Origin: VBDM01 sp041493345
Lineage (GTDB): Bacteria > Pseudomonadota > Gammaproteobacteria > Burkholderiales > SG8-39
Assembly: GCA_041493345.1 (NCBI GenBank)
Contig: JBGPYQ010000201.1
Location: 1-6,683, forward strand
Direction of reading: 5' to 3'
Length of the DNA: 6,683 nt
Position 1 is the first letter of the stretch. Each line of letters starts with the position of its first letter. Both the position numbers and the translations under genes were made by a program. Below the pieces are notes generated by a model, which ran no database searches, was not told where the DNA came from, and was given only the letters and a program-made list of their open reading frames with translations. Positions 1-5,885 of this stretch are shown piece after piece.

Positions 1-3
1 GGG

Positions 4-8
4 GGAGG
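4..8 (+). promoter_or_regulatory. Shine-Dalgarno GGAGG before an abandoned ATG at 16
   Basis: GGAGG lies 7 nt before an ATG at 16-18, an ideal initiation signal. The frame opened by that ATG is not the frame of the hydrolase that follows. If one A of the AAA at 19-21 is removed, translation from 16 runs M-N-R-Y-S-G-R-V-K-L-V-A-G-M and reaches the hydrolase frame, where it meets a TAA at 59-61. The signal therefore probably marks the original start of the MBL gene. Confidence 0.5.
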
Positions 9-73
9 CTGTTCAATGAAACCGGTATTCGGGGCGAGTGAAGTTGGTAGCCGGGATGTAAGTTGCCGGCGAC

Positions 74-823
74 GTGTTCGCCGGCCTCCTCCAGGGTTTT
101 TCCGGCAGGATGGTGTGCCATGGAGGCCTCGGCTGGAGCACGATCGTGCTCGTGCGCGGCCATGGGCGGGTCACGCTCGTCGACGTCGGAGCCTTCAGCA
201 TGCGGCGCGGGCTGATCGAGCAGCTCGCAAGGCGCGGCCTGAAGCCGGCCGACGTGACCGACGTGCTGCTCACGCATTCGCATTACGACCATTCGCTGAA
301 CTGGATCCTGTTCCGTCACGCGCGCATCGTCATCGGCGCGCAGGAGCTCGCGTGGTCCTTGAAGGAACCCTGGGGCGAGGGGCCGGTGCCGGAGCTCTAC
401 GTGCGGGAATTGCAAAGCTGGCCGACCTTGCACAAGGCCGCGGACGGAGAAGAGCTCATGCCGGGACTGACTGCCCACGTCGCGCCGGGCCACACGCCGG
501 GCCACCTCGTCTTCGTCCTCAAGGGAAAGGACTGCGACGCGATCTTCACCGGCGACGCGGCGAAGAACCGTGCGGAACTGCTCTCGCACAAAGCCGACGT
601 GACTTACGACGCCACGCTCAGCACTGCCTCCATCGAGATGATCTGGGAATTCTGGCGCCGACGGCCGGACAGCGTGCTCGTGCCGGGACACGACCTGCCG
701 ATGACGCAGAAGGACGGGCGCACGCAATATCTGGAAAAACGCAAGGCGGCGCTCAAGGCGTGGTTCGGCGAGAACATCGAGACGACGACGCTGATCGAGT
801 TGACTCTGCGATCGCCATCCTGA
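74..823 (+). CDS. MBL-fold metallo-hydrolase, lactonase-like, damaged 5' end
   Basis: The 249-residue reading frame encodes a single metallo-beta-lactamase-fold domain. Visible metal ligands are the HSHYDH motif at residues 68-73, the histidines of PGHTPGH at 140-144, the Asp of FTGD at 161 and the His of VPGHD at 206. This complete HxHxDH...H...D...H set suggests a dinuclear zinc hydrolase. The spacing and the TPGHTPGH-like segment recall AHL-lactonase and glyoxalase II relatives, but the substrate cannot be read from sequence. No signal peptide is visible, so it is probably cytoplasmic. The only in-frame start after the TAA at 59-61 is GTG at 74, which lacks a ribosome binding site. The likely ancestral start is ATG at 16, now separated by a one-base frame change and the TAA. 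The gene may be a pseudogene or carry sequencing errors. It precedes the TctC gene by 61 bp on the same strand, so the two may form an operon. Confidence 0.8.
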   Translation: MFAGLLQGFSGRMVCHGGLGWSTIVLVRGHGRVTLVDVGAFSMRRGLIEQLARRGLKPADVTDVLLTHSHYDHSLNWILFRHARIVIGAQELAWSLKEPWGEGPVPELYVRELQSWPTLHKAADGEELMPGLTAHVAPGHTPGHLVFVLKGKDCDAIFTGDAAKNRAELLSHKADVTYDATLSTASIEMIWEFWRRRPDSVLVPGHDLPMTQKDGRTQYLEKRKAALKAWFGENIETTTLIELTLRSPS

Positions 824-884
824 GCCCTTCGCTGCGCTCGAGAGTAAACTCCGCGAAAGGATCTGCCGTTAGGAGGACACTGAA

Positions 885-1904
885 ATGCCGTATCTGAAAA
901 CACTGCGATCCGCAATCCTCGGGCTTCTGCTCGCGCTCTTTGCGGGAGCGGCGGCGGCCCAATCCCATTCGACAAGCTCAGAGCCTGCCCTGAGCCCGTC
1001 GAAGGGGCAGGCGTATCCGAGCAAGCCGGTGCGGCTCATCATTCCATTCCCGCCCGGGGGCAGCAACGACGTCGTCGGGCGCATGATCGCCTTCCAGCTC
1101 TCCGAGCGGCTGGGCAGGCAAGTCGTCGCCGACAACCAGGGCGGCGCGGGCGGGATCATCGGCACGGAGGCGGCGGCGAGATCGGCGCCCGACGGCCACA
1201 CGCTGCTCCTGATCTCGGTCGCCTACGCCTTCGGCGCCTCCATGTACAAGCTGCCGTACGATCCGGCCACCGCCTTTGCGCCGGTGGCCTTGCTCGGCAC
1301 GGGGCCGGTGGTGCTCGCGGTCACCGCGAGCCTGCCCGTCAACTCGGTGCAGGAGCTCCTCGCGCTCGCCAGGGCAAAGCCCGGGCAGCTGAACTACGCC
1401 TCGGCCGGCGTCGGCAGCTTCCAGCATCTGGCGAGCTCGCTCTTCAAGCTGCAGTCGGGCCTGGACATCGTGCACATTCCGTTCAAAGGCGGCGGCCCGG
1501 CGATGATGGACGTGATCGCGGGCAACACCCAGATCGCGATCGGCTCGCTCATCCAGACGCTGCCCCACATCCGTTCGGGCCGCCTCAAGCCGCTGGGCGT
1601 CGGCAGCGCGGCGCGCGTCCCCGTCCTTCCCGATGTGCCGACGATCTCCGAGTCGGGCGTGCCCGGCTACGAGGCGACCAACTGGTGGGGCCTCGTTGCG
1701 CCGGCGGGCACGCCGCGCCCGGTCATCGAGCGGCTGCACAAGGAACTCTCGGTGATCCTCGCTTCCGCTGAAACGAAAAAGCGCTTCGAGACCGAAGGCG
1801 GGGAAGCCGCGCAGATGAGCCCGGAGGAGTTCGGCCGTTTCATCGCGTCGGAGACCGTCAAATGGGCGAAGGTCGTGAAGGAAGCGGGCATCAAGCCGGA
1901 ATAG
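885..1904 (+). CDS. TctC/Bug-family tripartite tricarboxylate transporter substrate-binding protein
   Basis: This 339-residue protein is a periplasmic solute receptor of the Bug (TctC) family, which delivers small carboxylates and related ligands to TctA/TctB permeases. A signal peptide covers about residues 1-25 (positive N-terminus, LLLALFAGAAAA core). The mature part starts with the family-typical AYPSKPVRLI and PFPPGGSNDVVGR segments, followed by GGAGGIIGTEAAA and the PDGHTLLL motif near residue 100. It ends in the usual KVVKEAGIKPE. AGGAGG at 871-876, 8 nt before the ATG, supports the start. Residues 27-42 (SHSTSSEPALSPSKGQ) are not expected in the family and are encoded by a palindromic DNA element; without them the length is a normal 323. 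The ligand cannot be predicted. No intact tctA or tctB is in the window. The 3' end belongs to a 249-bp direct repeat and meets a convergent tctA tail 17 nt downstream. Confidence 0.93.
   Translation: MPYLKTLRSAILGLLLALFAGAAAAQSHSTSSEPALSPSKGQAYPSKPVRLIIPFPPGGSNDVVGRMIAFQLSERLGRQVVADNQGGAGGIIGTEAAARSAPDGHTLLLISVAYAFGASMYKLPYDPATAFAPVALLGTGPVVLAVTASLPVNSVQELLALARAKPGQLNYASAGVGSFQHLASSLFKLQSGLDIVHIPFKGGGPAMMDVIAGNTQIAIGSLIQTLPHIRSGRLKPLGVGSAARVPVLPDVPTISESGVPGYEATNWWGLVAPAGTPRPVIERLHKELSVILASAETKKRFETEGGEAAQMSPEEFGRFIASETVKWAKVVKEAGIKPE
963..1010. repeat. Palindromic REP-like element inserted in frame in tctC
   Basis: The core is an imperfect inverted repeat: TTCGACAAGCTCAG at 968-981 and CTGAGCCCGTCGAA at 990-1003, 14-nt arms around an 8-nt loop, with two adjacent mismatches that become G-T wobbles on one strand. 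It fills a 48-nt, frame-preserving segment exactly between the signal peptide and the conserved mature start AYPSKPV, flanked by Gln codons (CAA 960-962, CAG 1008-1010). From memory, TTCGACAAGCTCAG-type palindromes are dispersed repeats in many GC-rich bacterial genomes. That identification is unverified here; the palindrome itself is directly visible. Confidence 0.75.
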
Positions 1905-1989
1905 CGCCGGCGTGCATCCCGTCAGGCCTGCCCGCGCTTCCCGCGCACCGCGGGTGCGATCATCACGACAAGTATCAGCACGGTGGCGA
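1741..1989. repeat. 249-bp direct repeat, left copy (tctC 3' end + tctA 3' end)
   Basis: This segment matches 6223-6471 without gaps at an offset of 4482 bp, with 14 mismatches. It contains the last 53 codons and the stop of tctC, the 17-nt convergent spacer and the last 22 codons plus stop of a tctA gene on the minus strand. Identity ends sharply at 1989/1990, where sigma-factor sequence begins. Confidence 0.95.
1922..1989 (-). pseudogene. TctA permease C-terminal remnant, fused to sigma factor
   Basis: On the minus strand this segment encodes ATVLILVVMIAPAVRGKRGQA and a TGA stop, a hydrophobic helix with a basic tail. The same residues at 6404-6471 are preceded by FTRPISLAFML, which fits the usual C-terminus of TctA large membrane subunits. 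Here only the last 22 codons remain, and they are translated as the end of the sigma-factor frame. Assignment to TctA rests on the longer right-hand copy and on the adjacent tctC. Confidence 0.65.
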
Positions 1990-2830
1990 ACAGGATGGGC
2001 TCTCCCGACGGGCCGACTCGTGCGCCCGCGCGCGACGCCTGGATTTCCATCAGCGCAACCAGGCCGTGCACCTCGGGCTGCTTCGGCACGAGCTCGGCCA
2101 GTATGCGCCCGAGACGCAGCGCTTCCTCGCAGAGTGCAGGGCGCATCCAGTCGTCCCCAGCGGTGGCAGAGTAGCCCTCGTTGAACACGAGGTAGATGAC
2201 CTCGAGCACCGACGCCAGACGGGCGGCGAGTTCGTCCGCGCGCGGGGCCTCGAAGGGGACATGCGTCTCGGCGAGCGTCCGCTTGGCGCGGACGATCCGC
2301 TGGGCGATGGTCGGCTCCGGGACGAGGAATGCACGCGCGATCTCCTCGGTCGTCAGGCCGCCGAGCAAGCGCAGCGTCAGCGCCACACGTGCCTCGGTGG
2401 AAAGAACCGGATGGCAGGCGATGAACACGAGGCGCAGCAGGTCGTCGCCAATGTCATTGTCCATAGCGGCCTCCAGATCCAGCGCAGCCGCCTCAAGCTG
2501 GGCATCAAGCTCGCGGCTGAGTTCCTCTTCCTTGCTCTGATGCAGCTTTTTCTGACGCAACCGGTCAATAGCGCGATGCTTCGCGGCGGCCATCAGCCAG
2601 GCACCCGGGTTGTCCGGCACGCCCGACTCGGGCCACCGCTCAAGTGCTACGACCAGGGCGTCCTGCGCGATCTCCTCGGCAAGGCCGACGTCGCGCACCA
2701 TCCGCCCGAGCTTGGCGATGATCCTCGCGGACTCGATCCGCCAGACGTGCTCGAAATGCCGAGCCGTCGGAGGGATCGTCCGTGCTACCGCGCGTGCATG
2801 GGATGAAGGATGCCCCGAAGTCCATAACAC
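1922..2830 (-). CDS. ECF42-type (SigJ-like) RNA polymerase sigma factor, C-terminally truncated chimera
   Basis: The frame encodes 302 residues. Residues about 27-95 form sigma region 2 (VWRIESARIIAKLGRMVRDVGLAEE through PGAWLMAAAKHRAIDRLR). Residues about 130-190 form region 4 with a helix-turn-helix (LGGLTTEEIARAFLVPEPTIAQRIVRAKR). From about 200 the ECF42/DUF6596 extension begins (LEVIYLVFNEGYSA, PALCEEALRLGRILAELVP). Family members run to roughly 400 residues with a TPR-like C-terminal domain. Here homology stops after GPSGEPIL (residue 280), and the last 22 residues plus the stop codon are the tail of a TctA gene. The first possible start is GTG at 2830, without a ribosome binding site, and no start codon lies nearer the conserved VWRIE block, so the 5' end is also doubtful. 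The usual YCII/DGPF-family partner gene is not seen. It is probably non-functional, since the extension regulates activity in this family, but the core sigma domains are intact. Confidence 0.85.
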   Translation of the reverse strand: MLWTSGHPSSHARAVARTIPPTARHFEHVWRIESARIIAKLGRMVRDVGLAEEIAQDALVVALERWPESGVPDNPGAWLMAAAKHRAIDRLRQKKLHQSKEEELSRELDAQLEAAALDLEAAMDNDIGDDLLRLVFIACHPVLSTEARVALTLRLLGGLTTEEIARAFLVPEPTIAQRIVRAKRTLAETHVPFEAPRADELAARLASVLEVIYLVFNEGYSATAGDDWMRPALCEEALRLGRILAELVPKQPEVHGLVALMEIQASRAGARVGPSGEPILFATVLILVVMIAPAVRGKRGQA

Positions 2831-3017
2831 GGAGACGCGCGCTCGTTCATCCTGCGCTCAATGCGATCGGCGAGAGGATTTCCTGGTGAGTTGGAGCTCG
2901 CGTTCCTCCGCCGCCTTGCCCTCGCGTATAACTCCACGACTTGTGTAACCACGTTGACGAACGGGTCGTAGCCCTCGCGCACGCTGCTAACCAGTTCCGC
3001 GCCGTCTCGGGTTATGA
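2831..3017. other. Non-coding stretch upstream of the sigma factor
   Basis: No recognisable gene lies between the sigma-factor start and the hairpin at 3018. A minus-strand frame starting at 3054 crosses it, but it begins inside the hairpin, has no ribosome binding site and matches no family I recognise. A YCII-type gene would be expected next to an ECF42 sigma factor, but none of its motifs is visible on the minus strand. Confidence 0.4.
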
Positions 3018-3051
3018 ACTCGGGGAAAGGCGCTCGCGCTTTTCCCCGAGT
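3018..3051. terminator. Strong hairpin after the secreted-protein gene, possible terminator
   Basis: ACTCGGGGAAA at 3018-3028 pairs perfectly with TTTCCCCGAGT at 3041-3051. One G-T pair and three further G-C pairs extend the stem to 15 bp around a 4-nt loop (3033-3036). It lies 15 nt past the stop codon of the minus-strand secreted-protein gene, where a transcript end is expected. Neither strand has a clean U-tract right after the stem, so it may act as a 3' stabiliser or a Rho-assisted end rather than a classical intrinsic terminator. Confidence 0.5.
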
Positions 3052-3066
3052 CATTCACCGCAAGTT

Positions 3067-3435
3067 TTACTTACCTGCGAGTTGCGGTTCTGCCAAGTCA
3101 AAGCCGTTCGATGCTTCCCCAATTGGGCGGGCGAGCAGGTTGCGCGCGCTGGCGTGGCCGTCTTGCGGAACTTGCGTTAGCACCCAGACCGGGCCACCGA
3201 CTTTCCTTGTGCCATTCGGTTGCGAATGGTCGAGCAAGGCTGCCGCCTTGGCTTGCGCATCTCCTTCTCCCGCGATGAGAATCTGCTTGGGAACCGCAGA
3301 TCCGACACGCGGAGTTGAGATATCGCTCCCTGACGTGATCATGCGCACGGCCTGCCCATGCGGATCATTATCGGCAAGCGCAGCGCCCGTGGTTGACGCC
3401 AAAAAAATGGAAAGTAAAACGGTACTGGTTTTCAT
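3067..3435 (-). CDS. Small secreted protein of unknown function
   Basis: The product has 122 residues and I do not recognise its family. Residues 1-21 form a clear Sec signal peptide (MKTSTVLLSIFLASTTGAALA, cleavage likely after ALA). The mature part of about 100 residues begins DNDPHGQAV and is hydrophilic and without cysteines. It has a segment with an Ala-rich helix (GEGDAQAKAAALLDHSQ, about 56-72) and a short hydrophobic strand (GGPVWVLTQVP, about 80-90). The start is well supported by GGAG at 3443-3446, 7 nt before the ATG. The gene lies 111 bp downstream of the alkyl-sulfatase-like gene on the same strand and is followed by a strong hairpin, so it could be the last gene of that transcript or have its own promoter. 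A periplasmic location is inferred; no catalytic motif is visible. Confidence 0.75.
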   Translation of the reverse strand: MKTSTVLLSIFLASTTGAALADNDPHGQAVRMITSGSDISTPRVGSAVPKQILIAGEGDAQAKAAALLDHSQPNGTRKVGGPVWVLTQVPQDGHASARNLLARPIGEASNGFDLAEPQLAGK

Positions 3436-3546
3436 GGTATATCTCCGTTAAGTTAAGTTGCGGTTATTGGCGCAGGAATTCCGTTCGCTACGGCTTAAGC
3501 ACACCGTTGGAATTCCCGTATCCAATCTGAGAATTTCGAAGAGGGG
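3436..3546. other. Spacer with two GGAATTCC palindromes
   Basis: This gap between two minus-strand genes holds GGAATTCC at 3475-3482 and again at 3509-3516, with ACGG/CCGT pairing possible between them on the minus strand (3491-3494 with 3503-3508 region). It could fold in the RNA or be a paired protein site. I find no convincing -35/-10 pair for the small secreted gene and no U-tract terminator for the sulfatase. Confidence 0.3.
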
Positions 3547-5468
3547 TTAAGGGAGTTGTGCATTGACTTCAACTGGTGATGCGTCGATTGGTGCGGTAGA
3601 TTGGCCAATCTCCCCGGCGTACACGATGAACTTGAAGGGGTTGAACTCCTGGTACTTTTCCATCAGCCTGAGATAGGCCAGCTTGCGCACCGCGCCCAGC
3701 CGTGCGCTGTTTGCAAAACGCGGTTGCGCCCATCGCAGCACCGCGGTCGCGAGTTCGTGCTTGCCGTCGGCGACCATGCGCTCAGTTGCGGAAGCGAGCT
3801 GCGTGTCCGAAACGCCGAGGTAGTCCACCAGCGCTTCACCGCGGTCGGCGTCCGTTAGCGCATCGAGCCCATGCAAGCCGTTCTGCCAATAGCCACTGTT
3901 CTGGTCGAACAAGCGATTGATCATGTTCTCTCGGAAGACCAGGTACGCGAGGTGAACGCTGGAATCGCTTCGCTCGAGTGTCGGCGGCATCAGATTGGCC
4001 GCGTGGATGGCGCCACGCTCTTTTCCGTCTTGCATCGCACGCAGAACCTCGCCCCGCAGCCAGACGAGTTGCACACCCAGATCGTCCAACATAGCGGTCG
4101 ACGCGAAGATGCGTGTGAGTGGTTCGTGGCCGTGCAACAGATGACGCGGCTTGAGTGCATCGACCTGATCGATGGCGGCCAGCAATCCGTCGACGCTTCC
4201 TTCCTCCACAAACGGCGCGCCCAAGTACGGCATCAGGATGTCGCCGACGAAGAGCACGCCCTGCTCCGGCATGTGAATCAGAAGGGCATCGTCGGTCTCC
4301 CCGCCGCGCGTGGGCAGCAGCTCGAAGCGCGTTCCACCGACGATCAGTTCGGTGGGCCGATCGATTGCAACATCGGGTCTGTAGTTCAGGACATCAGGCA
4401 GCTGGAATTCCTTGCCGAAGAACCGCTGCAATAAGGCGGGGTTCGCCATGGCATCGTGGGCAAGCTCGTCCTTGTAGTTGCTGCGACCAATGAATCGCGG
4501 CGACGGGTTGAGGCTTCTAAAGTACCGCTGTCCGCCCACATGGTCCCAGTGCGCGTGGGTGACAAGCACGGTGGTCAGCGGGGGAAGTGATGGAACGCGG
4601 GCGCGCAACGCTTCGTGGGCCGCGCGCGCTGCGTCGGCCCGGGTGCCGGCGTCGACCGCGATCAATTCGCGCCGGTCCGCGGAGACGACGAAGTAGTACT
4701 CTGTGAATTCGAAGCCGTACAGAACGTACACCGTGCCCGGCACGACTTCGCGGATGCTGCGTGGCGAGAACGTGTGCCCGGCGACAGCGTCTTCCGAGAA
4801 CGGAGTGGTGAACGTGGCGGCCTTGTTCTCGCTCGTGAAACCACTGAAGCCACTGAGCGCCTGATAACGCCGCGCGGCAGCATCTTCTCCTCGTTGGCGG
4901 TGCAGGGCAGCCAGGTGAAAGTACACTTCGCGCAACCATCCCGCGTGAGGGGCCTTGTCGGCATGCGCGACGCACCAGACCAGATCCTGCATCGCGGCGT
5001 CGCGCTCGCCAAAGAAACCTGGTACCTGTGCCCGGACCAGGCCCGACATCCAGCGCGTGACGAACACCTCGCCCCCGCTTAGGCGCTTGGCCTCGTCAAG
5101 CAGCTTTAGCGTGTCACGCACCCAGCCGATCCTGCTGAGCAGAAAGACATCGTTCGCGTGGCCCGCTCGCAGCGACGCCACCGCCGTGAGGTACAGGGCC
5201 TTGTGCGTGTCGCGTCCAGCTCGGCGTCGAAGCGCTTGAGCACGCCGTTGAAATAGGCTATGCCTTCGGCATGGCGGCCTGCGTTGGCGAACTGGGCCAT
5301 CAGGAGGAAGATCAGTTGCGGATCAGAAGGCGGACGCCACTGGTTCACCTGCTTCAGGTACGCAAGCTCCGGGCGCTGCGCGTCTGTCGAAGCGGCCGCT
5401 TGCGCTACCGTTGCAGGCAGCCCGGCACAAAGGGCAATGACTACGAGGAAACGGAAGATACGATTCAT
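3547..5468 (-). pseudogene. Exported alkyl-sulfatase-like MBL hydrolase, frameshifted
   Basis: Joined across one frameshift near 5211 the gene encodes about 640 residues. Residues 1-26 are a signal peptide (RFLVVIALCAGLPATVAQAAA), so the product is periplasmic or exported. Residues about 30-200 are helical and TPR-like. The metallo-beta-lactamase domain follows: HAHWDH at 305-310, the Glu of GGETDD at 391, the Asp of VGD at 410 and HGHEP with His 446 and 448. A Glu in place of the usual third histidine matches SdsA/BDS1 alkyl sulfatases (inference). Residues about 505-635 (YLVFRENMINRLFDQNSGYW, DYLGVS, ERMVADGKHELA) match the alkyl-sulfatase dimerisation domain. The C-terminal SCP2-like domain of SdsA1 is absent. 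ATG at 5466-5468 is supported by AAGGAGG at 5475-5481. The frame downstream of the shift is open from about 5211 to the stop at 3547, with a GTG at 5181. Substrate is probably an ester of sulfate or a related anion, not proven. It is divergent from an HxlR regulator. Confidence 0.85.
5206..5216 (-). other. Single-base frameshift in the sulfatase-like gene
   Basis: In the 5' frame the protein reads KRFDAELDA and then turns into Arg/Cys/Trp-rich nonsense. In the next frame, from 5211, it reads DTHKALYLTAVASLRAGHAN, which continues smoothly into the rest of the protein. Adding one base between 5212 and 5211 on the minus strand gives ELDADTHKALYL. There is no slippery heptamer at the site, which argues against programmed frameshifting and for mutation or a sequencing error. 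Confidence 0.8.
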
Positions 5469-5491
5469 GGTGAACCTCCTTGTCTGATATG

Positions 5492-5514
5492 GTTACTTGC
5501 ATTATGCAAGTAAC
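5492..5514. promoter_or_regulatory. 23-bp perfect palindrome, probable HxlR operator
   Basis: GTTACTTGCAT and ATGCAAGTAAC form 11-bp arms around a single central T. The palindrome sits between the -10 element of the sulfatase promoter and its ribosome binding site, over or just past the expected transcription start. A symmetric site of this size suits a dimeric winged-helix regulator, and the HxlR gene starts 54 bp away. Assignment to that protein is inference from position. Confidence 0.75.
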
Positions 5515-5521
5515 TTGCGTA

Positions 5522-5550
5522 AGTGTAGTTACTTGCAAAGAAGAAGTCAA
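5522..5550 (-). promoter_or_regulatory. sigma70-type promoter of the sulfatase-like gene
   Basis: On the minus strand TTGACT (5550-5545) is a -35 element with 5 of 6 consensus bases and TACACT (5527-5522) a -10 element with 4 of 6, separated by exactly 17 bp. The start of transcription would fall near 5515, about 47 nt before the sulfatase ATG. The spacer contains a GTTACTTGCA half-site. Confidence 0.65.
5528..5537 (+). promoter_or_regulatory. Third operator half-site inside the promoter spacer
   Basis: GTTACTTGCA repeats the left arm of the palindrome at 5492, 36 bp further on. It lies entirely between the -35 and -10 elements of the sulfatase promoter. A degenerate partner (TGCGTAAGTG, 5516-5525) faces it. 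Binding here would block RNA polymerase directly. Confidence 0.6.
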
Positions 5551-5567
5551 TAGGGTAAGCTGCACGA

Positions 5568-5885
5568 ATGGGAAAGACCTACGAAATCAACGAATGTCCT
5601 GTTGCGAGGACGCTGGATCTGATCGGCGAGCGATGGACCGTTCTTCTGCTGCGGGACTTGCTGCTAATAGGGCCGCGGCGCTTTCAGGACTTTCAGACGT
5701 CATTGCCGGGAATCGCGCCCAACACCCTCTCCGCACGTCTGAAGGCCCTCGAAGATAACGGCCTTGTGCGCAGGCAGCTCTACAACGACCGTCCGGCGAG
5801 GCTCAAGTACGTTCTCACCGACAAGGGAAGGAGCCTGGGACCGATCTTGAAAGCCATGCGCGAATGGGGCGGTAAGCACACTTGA
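5568..5885 (+). CDS. HxlR-family winged helix-turn-helix transcriptional regulator
   Basis: The 105-residue protein is a full-length HxlR-family DNA-binding regulator. The hallmark N-terminal CPVARTLDLIGERWTVLLLRDLL block spans residues about 10-33, with the family's conserved cysteine at 10. The recognition-helix region reads FQDFQTSLPGIAPNTLSARLKALEDNGLVRR (about 40-70) and the wing YNDRPARLKYVLTDKGRSL (about 71-90). HxlR proteins act as dimers, often repressing a divergent gene and sometimes sensing electrophiles or oxidants through the cysteine. Here the divergent gene is the alkyl-sulfatase-like hydrolase, and the shared region carries repeated GTTACTTGCA half-sites. Repression of the hydrolase and possible autoregulation are inferred. 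The start is ATG at 5568, with only a weak AGGG about 12 nt upstream, so expression may be low. Confidence 0.92.
   Translation: MGKTYEINECPVARTLDLIGERWTVLLLRDLLLIGPRRFQDFQTSLPGIAPNTLSARLKALEDNGLVRRQLYNDRPARLKYVLTDKGRSLGPILKAMREWGGKHT

Noticed and set aside
16..897. Plus-strand ORF of 293 codons starting at the good ATG
   Set aside because: After the first few codons it is an Arg/Ala-rich frame overlapping the MBL domain. The MBL frame has all the metal-ligand motifs.
978..1739. Minus-strand ORF of 253 codons opposite tctC
   Set aside because: Arg-rich shadow frame typical of GC-rich DNA; the plus strand is a clear TctC protein.
1945..1959. CGCACC/GGTGCG hairpin as a bidirectional terminator between tctC and tctA
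   Set aside because: It lies inside the tctA coding tail, has only 6-bp arms and no U-tract on either side.
1862..2806. Long plus-strand ORF opposite the sigma factor
   Set aside because: It is the antisense shadow of the sigma-factor gene. It begins inside the end of tctC, has no start signal and matches no family, while the minus strand encodes clear sigma regions 2 and 4.
2785..3054. Minus-strand ORF upstream of the sigma factor
   Set aside because: It starts inside the hairpin at 3018-3051, has no ribosome binding site and does not resemble the YCII-type partner expected next to ECF42.
3433..3446. GGAGATATACCATG, identical to the phage T7 gene 10 / expression-vector translation start
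   Set aside because: Only these 14 bases match. The surrounding leader and gene are not vector-like, and a good ribosome binding site with an AT-rich spacer can arise by chance.
5206..5216. Programmed -1 ribosomal frameshift in the sulfatase gene
   Set aside because: No slippery heptamer or obvious downstream pseudoknot is present. A lost base is simpler.
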